A stretch of DNA of 26,458 nucleotides from CAYUNA01 sp047629355 (GCA_047629355.1 JBLHWU010000074.1:1-26458), one strand, 5' to 3'. Counted from the first letter of the stretch, positions 17,102-26,275 are shown. The notes: generated by a model from the letters alone, not told the origin. Made by a program: numbers and translations.

Positions 17102-17476
17102 TTTGATGCTCCGAAATGAAAAATTCGTAGTGCTGAAGTAAGGAATGCGAATTAAATAAACTCAGACTCTTGAGAGGATATTTTGTCCTCATTTTTTACT
17201 TTAAAAATGCTCATTATATCAACATAAATCGCACTTTCAAAGCAAAAAGGGAGAACAAAACCGCTCTCTCAAGAATCTAACTTTATTTATTTCGCATTTC
17301 TAAGCGTTACTTTTGAAAGTCTATTGATACCCCACAAGTCCAACTTGGCGCGTTAGCGACAGACCTATTGGTAAGAAATATTAGTTGTTTGTGCAGAAGC
17401 GCGTAGAGATTCCCCTATTAAATACCATAATATTTTCAATTGGGCAGTCGCTCTGCGCCTTGAAACCACTAACTTT
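17102..17476. other. Gene-free region with palindromic repeat and GC-richer stretch
   Basis: Between the pullulanase and the P-loop gene lie the palindrome at 17138-17304 and then about 170 bp of unassigned DNA. The part near 17325-17390 (around CCAACTTGGCGCGTTAGCGA) is richer in G+C than the surrounding intergenic DNA and may be another dispersed repeat, but it occurs only once here. No gene is supported. Confidence 0.4.
17138..17304 (+). repeat. ~167-bp palindromic repeat, copy 4
   Basis: Bounded by GTAAG (17138-17142) and CTAAG (17300-17304), 162 bp apart, exactly the spacing of copies 2 and 3. The left arm is AAGGAATGCGAATTAAATAA and the right arm ends TTTATTTATTTCGCATTTCT. The interior matches copy 3 in reverse orientation and the partial copy at 1-84 in the same orientation. 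It starts 37 bp after the pullulanase stop and may fold as a transcript-end hairpin. Confidence 0.8.
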
Positions 17477-17986
17477 ATGCAAAAAATCATGGTCATCGGT
17501 TCTTGCGGTGCAGGAAAATCAACCTTATCAAAGCAAATTGGCGAGCTTAAAAAGCTACCTGTCATTCATCTTGACCTATTGTATTGGAAACCGAATTGGA
17601 TTGAATCGACGAAGGAAGAATTTGCAGCGAAACAAGTTGTGGCATTAGCTGGTAAAAAATGGGTCATTGATGGGAATTATGGCGGTACAATGGAGGTGCG
17701 TTTGAAGCGAGCAGATGCGATTGTTTGGCTAGATTTATCCATACCTCTCTGTTTTTTTAGGGTACTTAAAAGAACGTTGACCAATTATGGTAAAACCCGC
17801 TCGGATATGGGGGAAGGTTGTCCCGAAAGATTTGATTTAGAATTTTTACATTATGTCTTGACTTTTCCTTTTCATGCACGGCGGCGGTTGGTTAAGCATT
17901 TGAAGAGAAAAAAGGAAGGGCAGGTGGTTTTTCATTTGAAGAATAGGAAAGAGGTGAAGCGGTTTTTAGAAGCGTTAAGGGAGTAG
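17477..17986 (+). CDS. P-loop NTPase, FlaR/DNA topology-modulation-like (adenylate kinase-related)
   Basis: A 169-residue cytoplasmic protein of the small P-loop kinase type usually annotated as topology modulation protein FlaR or AAA-family ATPase. The Walker A motif GSCGAGKST is at residues 8-16. It is followed by the family motif HLDLLYWKPNW (about 31-41) and WVIDGNYGGTMEVRLKRAD, where the Asp and Arg probably contact substrate. The segment VWLDLSIPLC is the Walker-B-like strand, and the basic C-terminus (ARRRLVKHLKRKKEG) could form a lid. The substrate is unknown and the topology role rests on an old assignment. An upstream repeat region separates it from the pullulanase gene, and a strong hairpin follows it. 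Confidence 0.85.
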   Translation: MQKIMVIGSCGAGKSTLSKQIGELKKLPVIHLDLLYWKPNWIESTKEEFAAKQVVALAGKKWVIDGNYGGTMEVRLKRADAIVWLDLSIPLCFFRVLKRTLTNYGKTRSDMGEGCPERFDLEFLHYVLTFPFHARRRLVKHLKRKKEGQVVFHLKNRKEVKRFLEALRE

Positions 17987-18052
17987 GAAAAAATTAGCTG
18001 TATTCTTCCTATACAAAACACTGCGCGCCACCTACGCCAGCCCAAGTATAAT

Positions 18053-18098
18053 TTTTAGGGATAAAGAAGGTTTTGAAAAACCTTCTTTATCCCTAAAA
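18053..18098. terminator. Long perfect hairpin between convergent genes (bidirectional terminator)
   Basis: A perfect inverted repeat of about 20-22 bp per arm: TTTTAGGGATAAAGAAGGTT, then TTGAAA, then the exact complement AACCTTCTTTATCCCTAAAA. It lies between the ends of the P-loop gene (17986, plus) and the SprB-like gene (18114, minus), as expected for a shared terminator. No T-run follows the stem, so it is not a textbook intrinsic terminator. Its layout resembles the core hairpin of the 194-bp element. Confidence 0.65.
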
Positions 18099-18113
18099 CT
18101 CCCTTTAGGAACA

Positions 18114-21100
18114 TCACCGAATCACCGTCACATTCCCTTTCTGTTCATATTCTCCACCAGAAACACAGCTTACTTTCAAATAATATCCATACACATCCGA
18201 CGGTGCAAACCCACCTTCAAACGAGCCATCCCAGCCTTTCGTCAATTCACGGGTTCCAAATATTTTTTGTCCCCAACGATTAAAAATAATCATTTCTACT
18301 TCATCAATATTGAAGCCTCGGACGTAGAAAATATCATTCAAACCATCGCCATTTGGAGTAAACGTATTGGGCACATAAATCAGTGGGTTACCACAAAGGT
18401 TATTGACGACGCAGATTTGAGAAAATCCCACGCCACGACATTCTGTCACCGTATCAACCACCTCTAAAATATAAGTTATCGTTTCATTAGGCGTCGCAAT
18501 TGGATTGGCGATAGTTGGGTCATCTAAGGTACTTTCTGATGACCAATTGTACACAAAACTATTTTCGGACAATGCCGTTATTCTAATATCATCGCCTAAC
18601 AAAACAGTATCCAAACCTGGAACAATATTCAAATCTGTGTTGATATCTTGCACATTTATTTCAATATCTTGCTCTAAAGTACAACCTTTATTATTAATTA
18701 TTTGTACAGTAAAAATCTCGTTTCCTAAAGGCACGATGCCGTTTGGATTATCAGGCAACCAAGTTACCGTATCGACATTTGATAAGTTAGCAATCGGCAT
18801 CGCCACCAATGTATCCTTGATACAAACATTGACAAAATCTTGTGGTACTGCTTGAATTTCATAATTGCCCACAAGGAAACTATCCACTTCCACACAACCA
18901 AATTCATCGGTTGCCATCGTATAAATCGTTGTCGTGTCCGTAATGGTAAAGTTAATCGTACTCGAGTCTAAAAGCCCTTCCGAATCTATAATTGGTTCAA
19001 AATCTGCGTTCGTTGCCCAAACAAAAGTCACAGGCGTATCAGTCGTTGCGGAGAAGTCCATTTCCATTTCTTTACAAACGCTCACATCATCCGGCACTTC
19101 CAAATTCAGTGGTTCGGATAAAATAACCAAAACATCCATTTCTACCGTACAAGTATCACCACAGCCATCGTCTGAAATCACTACTGAAAACATCGATGAG
19201 CCGTCCACTATCACCATCGGGTTTGGCGAAGTCGGGTCATCTACCATATTGACAGGTGTCCACAAATAATCGAAATCTGGATTACCATTTGGATTCAAAA
19301 AGATAGTATCGCCTGCTGCACAAACGATGATGGTATCCGCTAAGGCTGGCGGATTCTCAAACACAAGCACTGGAAAACTCCTCATCACCGTATCTTGACA
19401 GCCCGTTTCAAAATCAATAATCAAGGTCGCATCAATCACTTGACAGGAGTCAAAAGTAAAAATCGGATTTTGCATTGACGAGGTATCGCCATTGCTCAAA
19501 ATCCATTGCCATGCCGTAATATTTTCAGAAGTGAGCGAAGCATCCATCAAACCAATATCAACCGTTTCTGTACAGGAGGATACATCGACAGTAAAATTAG
19601 CAGACGGAGGCTCCGAAACCAGTATTTCTTTAAAAATAGTATCTAAACAAGGAAGATTTGGCACAATTGCCAAGATGTAAACACCTGGTTCAGAATAGGT
19701 GTAATTTGTGTTTTGACCGTTTCCAATATTGTCAAAATTTGGATAATCAAAAATCCATGAATAACAGGCAATACCTGCATTGTCAATGGAAAAATCGACG
19801 GTCGTGCTGTCGCATTGAGTCGTTATAATTTCATCTTCCATGATTTGCTTCGACGTATCAATGACTTCGATATAAATTTCTTCCATCAAACTACAACCCA
19901 ACGAATTCGTCAAATTCACCATTAAGATAACGTCCTCATTGGTCATTACCGTTGGCGAAGCCGTATTTTCTCCTACAATAATCGCTGGATTGCTCACCCA
20001 TTCATAAGTGGTAATACCGGTACAATTGGCATCTGGTATTGCGACCAATTCCTCATTTTCACAAATAAATAAAGTGTCTGGATAAAGGTCGCAAAGCAGA
20101 TTGAAAACAATCATTTTGAAAACCGTATCAACGCAACCAGAAGAATTCATGATAATCAACTGCGCCTCAATAGAATCAGAAGTTGTGTAAAATTGTACCA
20201 TTGATTCACTCGACATTACGCCATTATCAAATGTCCAATCCCACGAGACAATTACTGCATTTGTAGGCGTCAAGCTTGAATTTTCAGAGAAAGTTACCAA
20301 GATGCTATCGCCCATGCAAGTATCGACTTCCCAAAGAATATCGGTCTCGATTGACGAATTAAAATCAATAATGATGTCATCTGCCACCCCCGTACATCCC
20401 GTCGCATCCGTCACCGTTACCCCATAAGTATCTGGTGATAAATCGCAGGCAGAGTCCCCCATTAGCATTGGGTCACTCCATTGATAAGTCAAGGGAAGCA
20501 CTACATTTGGTCCAACTTGCTGAATGTTAATTTTTCCATCATTGGTATTGCTACACGAAGCATTAATAATTTCTAATAGAATCGTCAAATTATTCGCTGG
20601 TTCCACCTCGATATTATCTGTTGTTTGACAACCATTCATGTCTGTAACCATCACCTCATAAAATCCAGCAGCAAGGTTAGTTGCCGTTTGAGTAGTTTGT
20701 ACAGGTGTTGTTCCCCATTCATAATCAAAAGCCGGCGTTCCATTTATCACATTATCTACCGTCGCGGTACCGCCCGTACCATCACACTCGGCGGGTGTCG
20801 AACTTAGTTCTAGAACCAAGTCAGAAGTGGGTACGAGTATTGCGCTTTCCGTTGCAGTACACCCTGCTGCATCAGTCACTGTAACGGTATAAGTTCCTAC
20901 ATCTAAAGCAGTTATCATCGGCGTAGTTTCGCCATTACTCCACAAATATTCGTATGAAGGTACGCCCGCTGTCACGCCTACGGACAAGGTTCCATTCATG
21001 CCACCGACACAAGTTGGGTTGATAATATCGACAATAGCAATCTCTACGCCGCTACTAATTATAAATGAAGTATCTACTTTACAATCATTCACATCCGTCA

Positions 21101-22007
21101 CTGTCAGTGCATAAGTTCCTGGAGATAAATTAATCAAATTCGAAGAAGTAGACCCCGTACTCCAAAAATAGTCAACCGGTGATGTTCCCCCCGATGCCGT
21201 TACCGAAATAGAGGCATCATCCGCACATTGCCCAATAATGGTTGCATCCAAAATAATTTCTGGTGGTTCATTTACCGTACCGCTTCCAATTGCTACGCAA
21301 CCATCCGAATCGGTTACCGTTACCGAAAAATCGCCCGCAGGAATCCACGGTAAACTTGGGTCTATCGAACCCGTATTCCACAAATAAGTAAACGGCCCGA
21401 CGCCGCCTGTAATCATCAAATTCGCACTCGCATCACAGATTCCAAAACAAACCACATCGGTCGTCACCACTTCTATTGACAAAGGCAAATTAACCGTTCG
21501 CCCAGTAATTACTTTACATCCATTAACATCCGTCACCGTCACTGATAAATATCCTGCCGCAAAATTGCTGACACTCTGCGTCGTTGCCCCTGTACTCCAT
21601 GCGTATACATAAGGTGTCGTACCACCCGTTGCAGTCACTGACCAAGAACTATTTATGCCCTCACAGACATCACCATCCGCAATTACTGCTGCCTCCAAAA
21701 GGTCAGGTTGAGTTACCGTAGCCGTCGCGGTTGCCGTCATACCATTGGCATCGGCAATCGTTACCGAATAGTCGCCGCCCGTCAAATTATAGGCCGTCTG
21801 TCCAGCTTGCCCATTGCTCCAAAAATAGAGATAAGGAGCAGAACCACCGTCTGGATTTGCCGTTGCGGCTCCATTGGTATAGCCATTGCAAGTTGGGGAA
21901 GTCGTCGCAAAATCAATGGCAACTTGTCCCTCCAATTCACTGACTACCAACACACTAAGCATTAATAAAAAAACAGAAATTATTTGAATTGTCCATTTAT
22001 TTTTCAT
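18114..22007 (-). CDS. SprB-like adhesin: SprB repeats, PKD-like domains and type B T9SS sorting domain
   Basis: A 1297-residue secreted protein. The signal peptide is 1-28 (WTIQIISVFLLMLSVLVVSE core). Residues about 30-560 are seven SprB repeats of roughly 73 residues, each with a Cys early (PTCxGxxNG) and the motif PYxYxWSNGxTT, ending GxYxVTVTDxxGC. Next come PKD-like and Ig-like domains (about 560-1200: WDWTFDNG, CYSWIFDYPNFD and WQWILSNGDTSS are core strands). The last ~90 residues are the gliding-motility C-terminal domain (TPNGDGLNDIFYVRG, FNRWGQKIFG, ending QKGNVTVIR) that directs T9SS export and surface attachment. It is the last gene of the run that starts with the PorP/SprF gene, matching the SprB/SprF pairing in Flavobacterium johnsoniae, where SprF is needed to secrete SprB. 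SprB there is the motile gliding adhesin; this protein is much smaller, so a gliding role is inference. Confidence 0.92.
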   Translation of the reverse strand: MKNKWTIQIISVFLLMLSVLVVSELEGQVAIDFATTSPTCNGYTNGAATANPDGGSAPYLYFWSNGQAGQTAYNLTGGDYSVTIADANGMTATATATVTQPDLLEAAVIADGDVCEGINSSWSVTATGGTTPYVYAWSTGATTQSVSNFAAGYLSVTVTDVNGCKVITGRTVNLPLSIEVVTTDVVCFGICDASANLMITGGVGPFTYLWNTGSIDPSLPWIPAGDFSVTVTDSDGCVAIGSGTVNEPPEIILDATIIGQCADDASISVTASGGTSPVDYFWSTGSTSSNLINLSPGTYALTVTDVNDCKVDTSFIISSGVEIAIVDIINPTCVGGMNGTLSVGVTAGVPSYEYLWSNGETTPMITALDVGTYTVTVTDAAGCTATESAILVPTSDLVLELSSTPAECDGTGGTATVDNVINGTPAFDYEWGTTPVQTTQTATNLAAGFYEVMVTDMNGCQTTDNIEVEPANNLTILLEIINASCSNTNDGKINIQQVGPNVVLPLTYQWSDPMLMGDSACDLSPDTYGVTVTDATGCTGVADDIIIDFNSSIETDILWEVDTCMGDSILVTFSENSSLTPTNAVIVSWDWTFDNGVMSSESMVQFYTTSDSIEAQLIIMNSSGCVDTVFKMIVFNLLCDLYPDTLFICENEELVAIPDANCTGITTYEWVSNPAIIVGENTASPTVMTNEDVILMVNLTNSLGCSLMEEIYIEVIDTSKQIMEDEIITTQCDSTTVDFSIDNAGIACYSWIFDYPNFDNIGNGQNTNYTYSEPGVYILAIVPNLPCLDTIFKEILVSEPPSANFTVDVSSCTETVDIGLMDASLTSENITAWQWILSNGDTSSMQNPIFTFDSCQVIDATLIIDFETGCQDTVMRSFPVLVFENPPALADTIIVCAAGDTIFLNPNGNPDFDYLWTPVNMVDDPTSPNPMVIVDGSSMFSVVISDDGCGDTCTVEMDVLVILSEPLNLEVPDDVSVCKEMEMDFSATTDTPVTFVWATNADFEPIIDSEGLLDSSTINFTITDTTTIYTMATDEFGCVEVDSFLVGNYEIQAVPQDFVNVCIKDTLVAMPIANLSNVDTVTWLPDNPNGIVPLGNEIFTVQIINNKGCTLEQDIEINVQDINTDLNIVPGLDTVLLGDDIRITALSENSFVYNWSSESTLDDPTIANPIATPNETITYILEVVDTVTECRGVGFSQICVVNNLCGNPLIYVPNTFTPNGDGLNDIFYVRGFNIDEVEMIIFNRWGQKIFGTRELTKGWDGSFEGGFAPSDVYGYYLKVSCVSGGEYEQKGNVTVIR
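20328..21920 (-). repeat. Seven tandem SprB repeats (~220 bp each)
   Basis: The N-terminal half of the SprB-like adhesin is built of seven repeats of about 73 residues. They are diverged at DNA level, and the last, around residue 475-555, is the least regular. The repeated Cys pair suggests one disulfide per unit. Confidence 0.8.
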
Positions 22008-22114
22008 GGATATTTATTTATTTATTGAGTCTTTGATGAATTCTTTCCTTACAAATCACCATCAACTGCGTTTTTTTATTTAAAATTTAGTTTTTCAAAA
22101 ATTCAAAATCAATA

Positions 22115-22145
22115 AGGGATTTAAGCGCATTAACCATTAATCCCT
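22115..22145 (-). terminator. Weak hairpin after the OmpA-family gene
   Basis: AGGGATT and AATCCCT (minus-strand stem of 7 bp, loop about 17) lie just past the stop of the OmpA-family gene and before the SprB-like start, followed on the minus strand by AT-rich DNA. It could lower read-through into the adhesin gene. The short stem makes this a guess. Confidence 0.25.
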
Positions 22146-22158
22146 GAGCATTAAGAAG

Positions 22159-24690
22159 TTATTTCTCTTTTTCTAACCAAGACATCATACTTTCTTGCTG
22201 CCGTACATCCGTAATCAGTACGCGTCGTTCGTGCGAAGCAATTGGACTAAAAATGGAAGCACGTTGATTTTGCTTATTGTCACTAATCTTTTTATCAGCC
22301 ATATCTTCTCCTTTGGGTTCTTCTTTTACTACCAAAACGCCACGTGCTAAATAATCCGATAATTCGCCATTCGACCAGACACTCAATTGGTTAATCACCG
22401 AACTAATCCGTCGTTTTGTCAACCGTTCATTATATAGAGAATCTGCCAACGGGCTGGCATAGCCCTCCACGATGATGTCAATTTCATTTCCAGCTTTTAG
22501 ATAAGGTAATAACAAGCCAGAAAAACCCTGCAAATCATTCCAACCTTTGACGACTTCATCCCGAAAGAAATTATCAATTTCATCGTTCGCCAATGCCCAT
22601 AAAGTGCCCGTTAAATTTTTAGTGTAGCTATTTTTAAAAGTAGGCTGCCGTTCTATATAACGGTCGTAAGTTTCACCATAAGTTAAAGCTACCGTTGTAT
22701 CCGCACTCGTTCGCGCATATCTTGGTTGGTCATTGTCAAAATACAGCGTTAACGGCAGATTGAACGTATTTAAATAAAGTTCAATTGTAATATTAGTTGG
22801 AGTAGAATACAAGTAAGTATCAAAAGCATCGTTCGCCGTAGAATAGCTGTTTTTTGAGCAGTACACTGCGTAATCTTTTTTGAAATCAATTTTGTACTTC
22901 GCCTGATTCGTAGTTTCAGGAAGGGTGACAAAAGAGTCTGTATTCATCAAATCATTGTGCAATCTAATAGTCGTTCCATTGAGTGGCAACTTGCTAATTC
23001 CGTCATAAGTCAAGACCAATAAATTGATTTGTGGAATCAGATATAGCTTTTTTTCTATCGTTGTCGACTCAATAATTCCTTTGGTATTAAAAACGACGCC
23101 CGCAGGGTCATAATCTGGTTTGGAAGCATTTAAATGGTATTTTGATTCCAATTTTAGAGGAAAATCAAACAAACTTCCATTGTTATTCATCTGAATGGTA
23201 TCGACTTCCATTGTTTCCAAATTCGTCAATTTCAACTCGACACCTTCCAAAGCTGAGCTATCAATTGAATTATAAACCAGCGTATTCAAATTCACCAAAA
23301 TTGTCCCCTCATAAATATCCGTACAAGTACAGCCCTTCTCGGGGTCTTTACACATTGACCCCGGGCGATTCGAGGCAAAATAGGACTTCTCTTCTTCCGA
23401 AGAAAACATATAATACATATCATCGTAGCTGCTATTTATCGGATAACCAATATTTTGGGGGGCAGCCCATTGTTCGACAGTTTCCTCAGTGCCTTCTTTT
23501 TGAAAAATCTCTTTTTTTGTTTTAAAAATATCAAAACCACCCAGTGTTTTATGCCCTTCAGAACTAAAAAACAAGGTCTGGCTATTCGAATGATAGTACG
23601 GTGAGATATCATCGTACTCCGTGTTGAGGTTCGTCAACGGCTGTGGTGAGGAAAATTTTAAAACAGAATCAACCGTAATTTTGGAAACGTAAAGGTCTAA
23701 ATTTCCTTTTCCGCCCGGTCGGTTAGAAGCGAAGAGTAGAATTTGGCTACCATCTTCTTTGGTTGCTACGCAAGGTTGAGTTGCGGTATAATTTGGAAGA
23801 TTAATCCTCGCTGGCAGTAATTTTGGACTCTTCCAATGTCCAGCAGCGTCTTTATCTCGATAATAAATTTGGCAAAGGTACTCGCCAACGGTATCTTTTT
23901 TATTTTGACAAATCGTATAAAAAACGTGCATTGCATCTTCAGAAAAAGAGGTATGAGAAACGTGTTCATTATTTTTTAAGGCAAACGGTAAAATCACTCT
24001 CTCCTTTTGCAGCTCATCATATCCATATACCCGAGTCACCAAATCTCTATTGTCGTATGCGTCCCGATTTCCTCCTTTGCCTCGACCATAATAGTTAATA
24101 TATTCTCTGTTCCCCTCTTTTTCCTGATAAGAATACGCAGAAGAATAATATAAAACCCCCTCTTTTTTATAGGGTGCAAAATCAATATGATAGGTATTGA
24201 TAGTTGTATCTAAATGGGTGACTTGCGTTTTTAAAGGTTCTTTTAAAACGTTATCTGCCCATCTGCAATAATCCAATTCTGCCAATGCTCGCTTGATAAA
24301 TGGATTGGTGGCGTCCACATTTTTTTCAATAAACTGCTCATAATAGCCTATTGCCTCCTCATACTCTTCCAACCCCTTTTTGACATTAGCAATCCGAAAA
24401 TCTGTAGTGTAGTACATCCCCGTTTTCAGACTATCCGGAATCCGTGTCAAATGCTTATCCGCTATCGAAAAAGCGCGAATCTGACGCGCCGATTCTCCTG
24501 CATAAAACAGGGCGTCTATTTGATTGGAATCAATTTCAATCAACTCTTGGTAGTAAGCCAATGCCCCTGTATAATCGCGTTGAATATAAGCTTCTTCTGC
24601 TTTTTTCTGATAGGCTTTTTCGGTTTGCCCAAACGCATTTTCACTAAAAAAAATGAAAATTAATAGCAATAATGTGGTATATATTCTCAT
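22159..24690 (-). CDS. PorE/SprD-like OmpA-family protein (TPR, PD40 propeller, carboxypeptidase-regulatory-like, OmpA C-terminal)
   Basis: 843 residues from the ATG at 24690. The frame stays open upstream to a TTG at 24756, but the signal peptide MRIYTTLLLLIFIFFSENAF starts at this ATG, so it is preferred. Order: TPR-like helices (about 20-150: AEEAYIQRDYTGALAYYQEL), a PD40/WD40-like propeller (about 180-465: LLFASNRPGGKGNLDLY, LFFSSEGHKTLGGFDI, YFASNRPGS), a carboxypeptidase-regulatory-like region (about 470-640), and an OmpA C-terminal peptidoglycan-binding domain (about 730-835: IDIIVEGYASPLADSLYN, LTKRRISSV, ERRVLIT). This order is that of PorE of the Porphyromonas gingivalis T9SS; F. 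johnsoniae has OmpA-like SprD in the sprB operon. Unlike PorE, it has no lipobox Cys. It lies between the PorP/SprF and adhesin genes and probably ties the export complex to peptidoglycan. Confidence 0.9.
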   Translation of the reverse strand: MRIYTTLLLLIFIFFSENAFGQTEKAYQKKAEEAYIQRDYTGALAYYQELIEIDSNQIDALFYAGESARQIRAFSIADKHLTRIPDSLKTGMYYTTDFRIANVKKGLEEYEEAIGYYEQFIEKNVDATNPFIKRALAELDYCRWADNVLKEPLKTQVTHLDTTINTYHIDFAPYKKEGVLYYSSAYSYQEKEGNREYINYYGRGKGGNRDAYDNRDLVTRVYGYDELQKERVILPFALKNNEHVSHTSFSEDAMHVFYTICQNKKDTVGEYLCQIYYRDKDAAGHWKSPKLLPARINLPNYTATQPCVATKEDGSQILLFASNRPGGKGNLDLYVSKITVDSVLKFSSPQPLTNLNTEYDDISPYYHSNSQTLFFSSEGHKTLGGFDIFKTKKEIFQKEGTEETVEQWAAPQNIGYPINSSYDDMYYMFSSEEEKSYFASNRPGSMCKDPEKGCTCTDIYEGTILVNLNTLVYNSIDSSALEGVELKLTNLETMEVDTIQMNNNGSLFDFPLKLESKYHLNASKPDYDPAGVVFNTKGIIESTTIEKKLYLIPQINLLVLTYDGISKLPLNGTTIRLHNDLMNTDSFVTLPETTNQAKYKIDFKKDYAVYCSKNSYSTANDAFDTYLYSTPTNITIELYLNTFNLPLTLYFDNDQPRYARTSADTTVALTYGETYDRYIERQPTFKNSYTKNLTGTLWALANDEIDNFFRDEVVKGWNDLQGFSGLLLPYLKAGNEIDIIVEGYASPLADSLYNERLTKRRISSVINQLSVWSNGELSDYLARGVLVVKEEPKGEDMADKKISDNKQNQRASIFSPIASHERRVLITDVRQQESMMSWLEKEK

Positions 24691-24779
24691 AGTTGTAGTT
24701 CTTAAAATTGTTACATTTGGTTTTAGAACAGTGGGCTTCGGTTCACAATGTACCAAGGGATGGACTGAAGTCCACCGTC

Positions 24780-25814
24780 CTACATATATTTAGGACACAA
24801 TTTACAATACTCCATCGGTGGCACATTTTTTATAATGTGAATGACTGTAATTTCTGGACCACCAAAACCATTCGTTGCCCGCGAAAAATCGGAAGTATTT
24901 AAATCATAGCTTAGATGAAATTGCCAAGCAGTATAATGCAAACCCACCCACGGGATAATCGCATCTTGCAAGCGATAAACAGCCCCCAATTGTAAAGCAA
25001 ATTTCCGCGCCTTTCCCGTTTTCAAATGAATCAAACCGCCTGCACCGATCAATACTTCATCGTGATTCCCTTGAAATTGTGCCATCGCAAATAGCAATAA
25101 ATCAAATTTGTCCGCAAGCTGCAGCGTTCCATTTCCATGAAGATTTAAACGACGGTTGAGTTCTACATCTTGGTTGTTTTTAAAACTAATTTCAGGTTCA
25201 AAAAAGTGAAACATCCCCGCACCAATATCGAAATGAGTTCGCGAGCTATCCTTTTGTAGACGTAAATTCACGCCTCCTCCAATATCCGCAAACCAGCGCG
25301 ACGTATTTTCAAAAGTTTCAGAAGGTGTAATAATCGCAGGGCGTCCTTCTTTAATATCATATTCTGCATCGAAAGTAGCCGATGATGGGTCAAAACGCCG
25401 GTTATTAGCCGAACCATTCAATCCAAAAGACAAGAAATGTTGTTTGTTTTCTAAAACACGCAAGGCATAAGAACCACCCAATCCGATATTTGTCCATGAC
25501 AATCCTAAATCACCTGCTTTGTCATAATTCAAATTCAGACCAGCAGCAAAAGGCAACAGTCGCTCTTCTTTATCAGAAAACCGATGATCATAACTCGCTG
25601 CCAACTGCAAGTACGGCACAGGCACAGACCGCCATTGATCTCTAAAATTGGCGATAAACCGATGATTGCCATCAAAAACACCAATCAAACCCGGATTCAT
25701 ATTGGTTGGAGAATTTCCAATTTGAGAATAGTGAATATCTTGTCCATAAACACTGGAAAGTACTATAAAGAGGAAAAATAGAGGTAAGCCTTTTAAGTAA
25801 AATTTCTTGTTCAA
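24780..25814 (-). CDS. PorP/SprF family type IX secretion outer-membrane protein
   Basis: A 344-residue outer-membrane beta-barrel protein. The signal peptide is about 1-25 (YLKGLPLFFLFIVLSSVYG, then QDIHYSQ). The mature start QDIHYSQIGNSPTNMNPGLIGVFDGNHRFIANFRDQWRSV (quoted here in parts: DIHYSQ, NMNPGL, RFIANFRDQW) is the standard PorP/SprF N-terminal signature, and alternating strands with LGLSWTNIGLGGSYAL fill the rest. These proteins serve the T9SS, and the SprF subgroup is required for export of a specific type B cargo such as SprB. It is the first gene of a minus-strand run; the OmpA-family gene begins 90 bp downstream, and the SprB-like cargo follows that. Confidence 0.95.
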   Translation of the reverse strand: MNKKFYLKGLPLFFLFIVLSSVYGQDIHYSQIGNSPTNMNPGLIGVFDGNHRFIANFRDQWRSVPVPYLQLAASYDHRFSDKEERLLPFAAGLNLNYDKAGDLGLSWTNIGLGGSYALRVLENKQHFLSFGLNGSANNRRFDPSSATFDAEYDIKEGRPAIITPSETFENTSRWFADIGGGVNLRLQKDSSRTHFDIGAGMFHFFEPEISFKNNQDVELNRRLNLHGNGTLQLADKFDLLLFAMAQFQGNHDEVLIGAGGLIHLKTGKARKFALQLGAVYRLQDAIIPWVGLHYTAWQFHLSYDLNTSDFSRATNGFGGPEITVIHIIKNVPPMEYCKLCPKYM

Positions 25815-26275
25815 AATGGGTTTATTTTTTGCTCAAATCTTCAGTAACGGACTTAATAAATATAGCCTGAAACAATAACAATTTGAGGGTATAATCAAAA
25901 TTATATTTGTATAACAATAAAAGAGTAGTACCTAATGCAAATGCACCAAATAACACCTACGAATGCCTTTTTAGGGAAAATATTCTATGAGTAGACGTTT
26001 AAAAAAAGTGGGTGAAAAATTCTAATTCTTTTGGATAGATGGCTTAATTTAAATATTATTTTTTCTTATAGATTTTAATAAAAACTATAAACTATTGAGT
26101 TAGACCTATTACCATCTTTCGAATATAGAACGATACCTTTATTATAGCAATAATCTCTCTTTTTGGTCGAAATTCCAAGGAAGGAAAAATATATATTTTT
26201 AAAATATAGATTATATAAAATATTGTTTTACAAAAACAGCAAGACGAGCAATGAAAGCTTAACCACAAGACAAAT
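25815..26275. other. Gene-free AT-rich intergenic region
   Basis: This 461-bp stretch between the PorP/SprF start and the ribA end holds no supported gene. A 63-codon frame at 26092-26283 has low-complexity hydrophobic content and overlaps the ribA stop, so it is not called. The promoter of the PorP/SprF operon should lie here. Confidence 0.5.
25896..25903 (-). promoter_or_regulatory. Candidate -7 box for the PorP/SprF operon
   Basis: The minus strand reads TAATTTTG, an exact match to the Bacteroidota TAnnTTTG box, about 80 bp before the PorP/SprF start. No TTTG -33 box is found at the usual spacing, so this is only a candidate. Confidence 0.25.

Noticed and set aside
17325..17390. GC-richer intergenic segment as a dispersed repeat or RNA gene
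   Set aside because: Only one copy exists in the window and no tRNA-like or other known RNA fold could be recognised, so it is mentioned only as unassigned DNA.
24691..24756. 22-codon N-terminal extension of the OmpA-family protein from TTG
   Set aside because: It would bury the signal peptide behind a hydrophilic leader; the ATG at 24690 gives a normal Sec signal.
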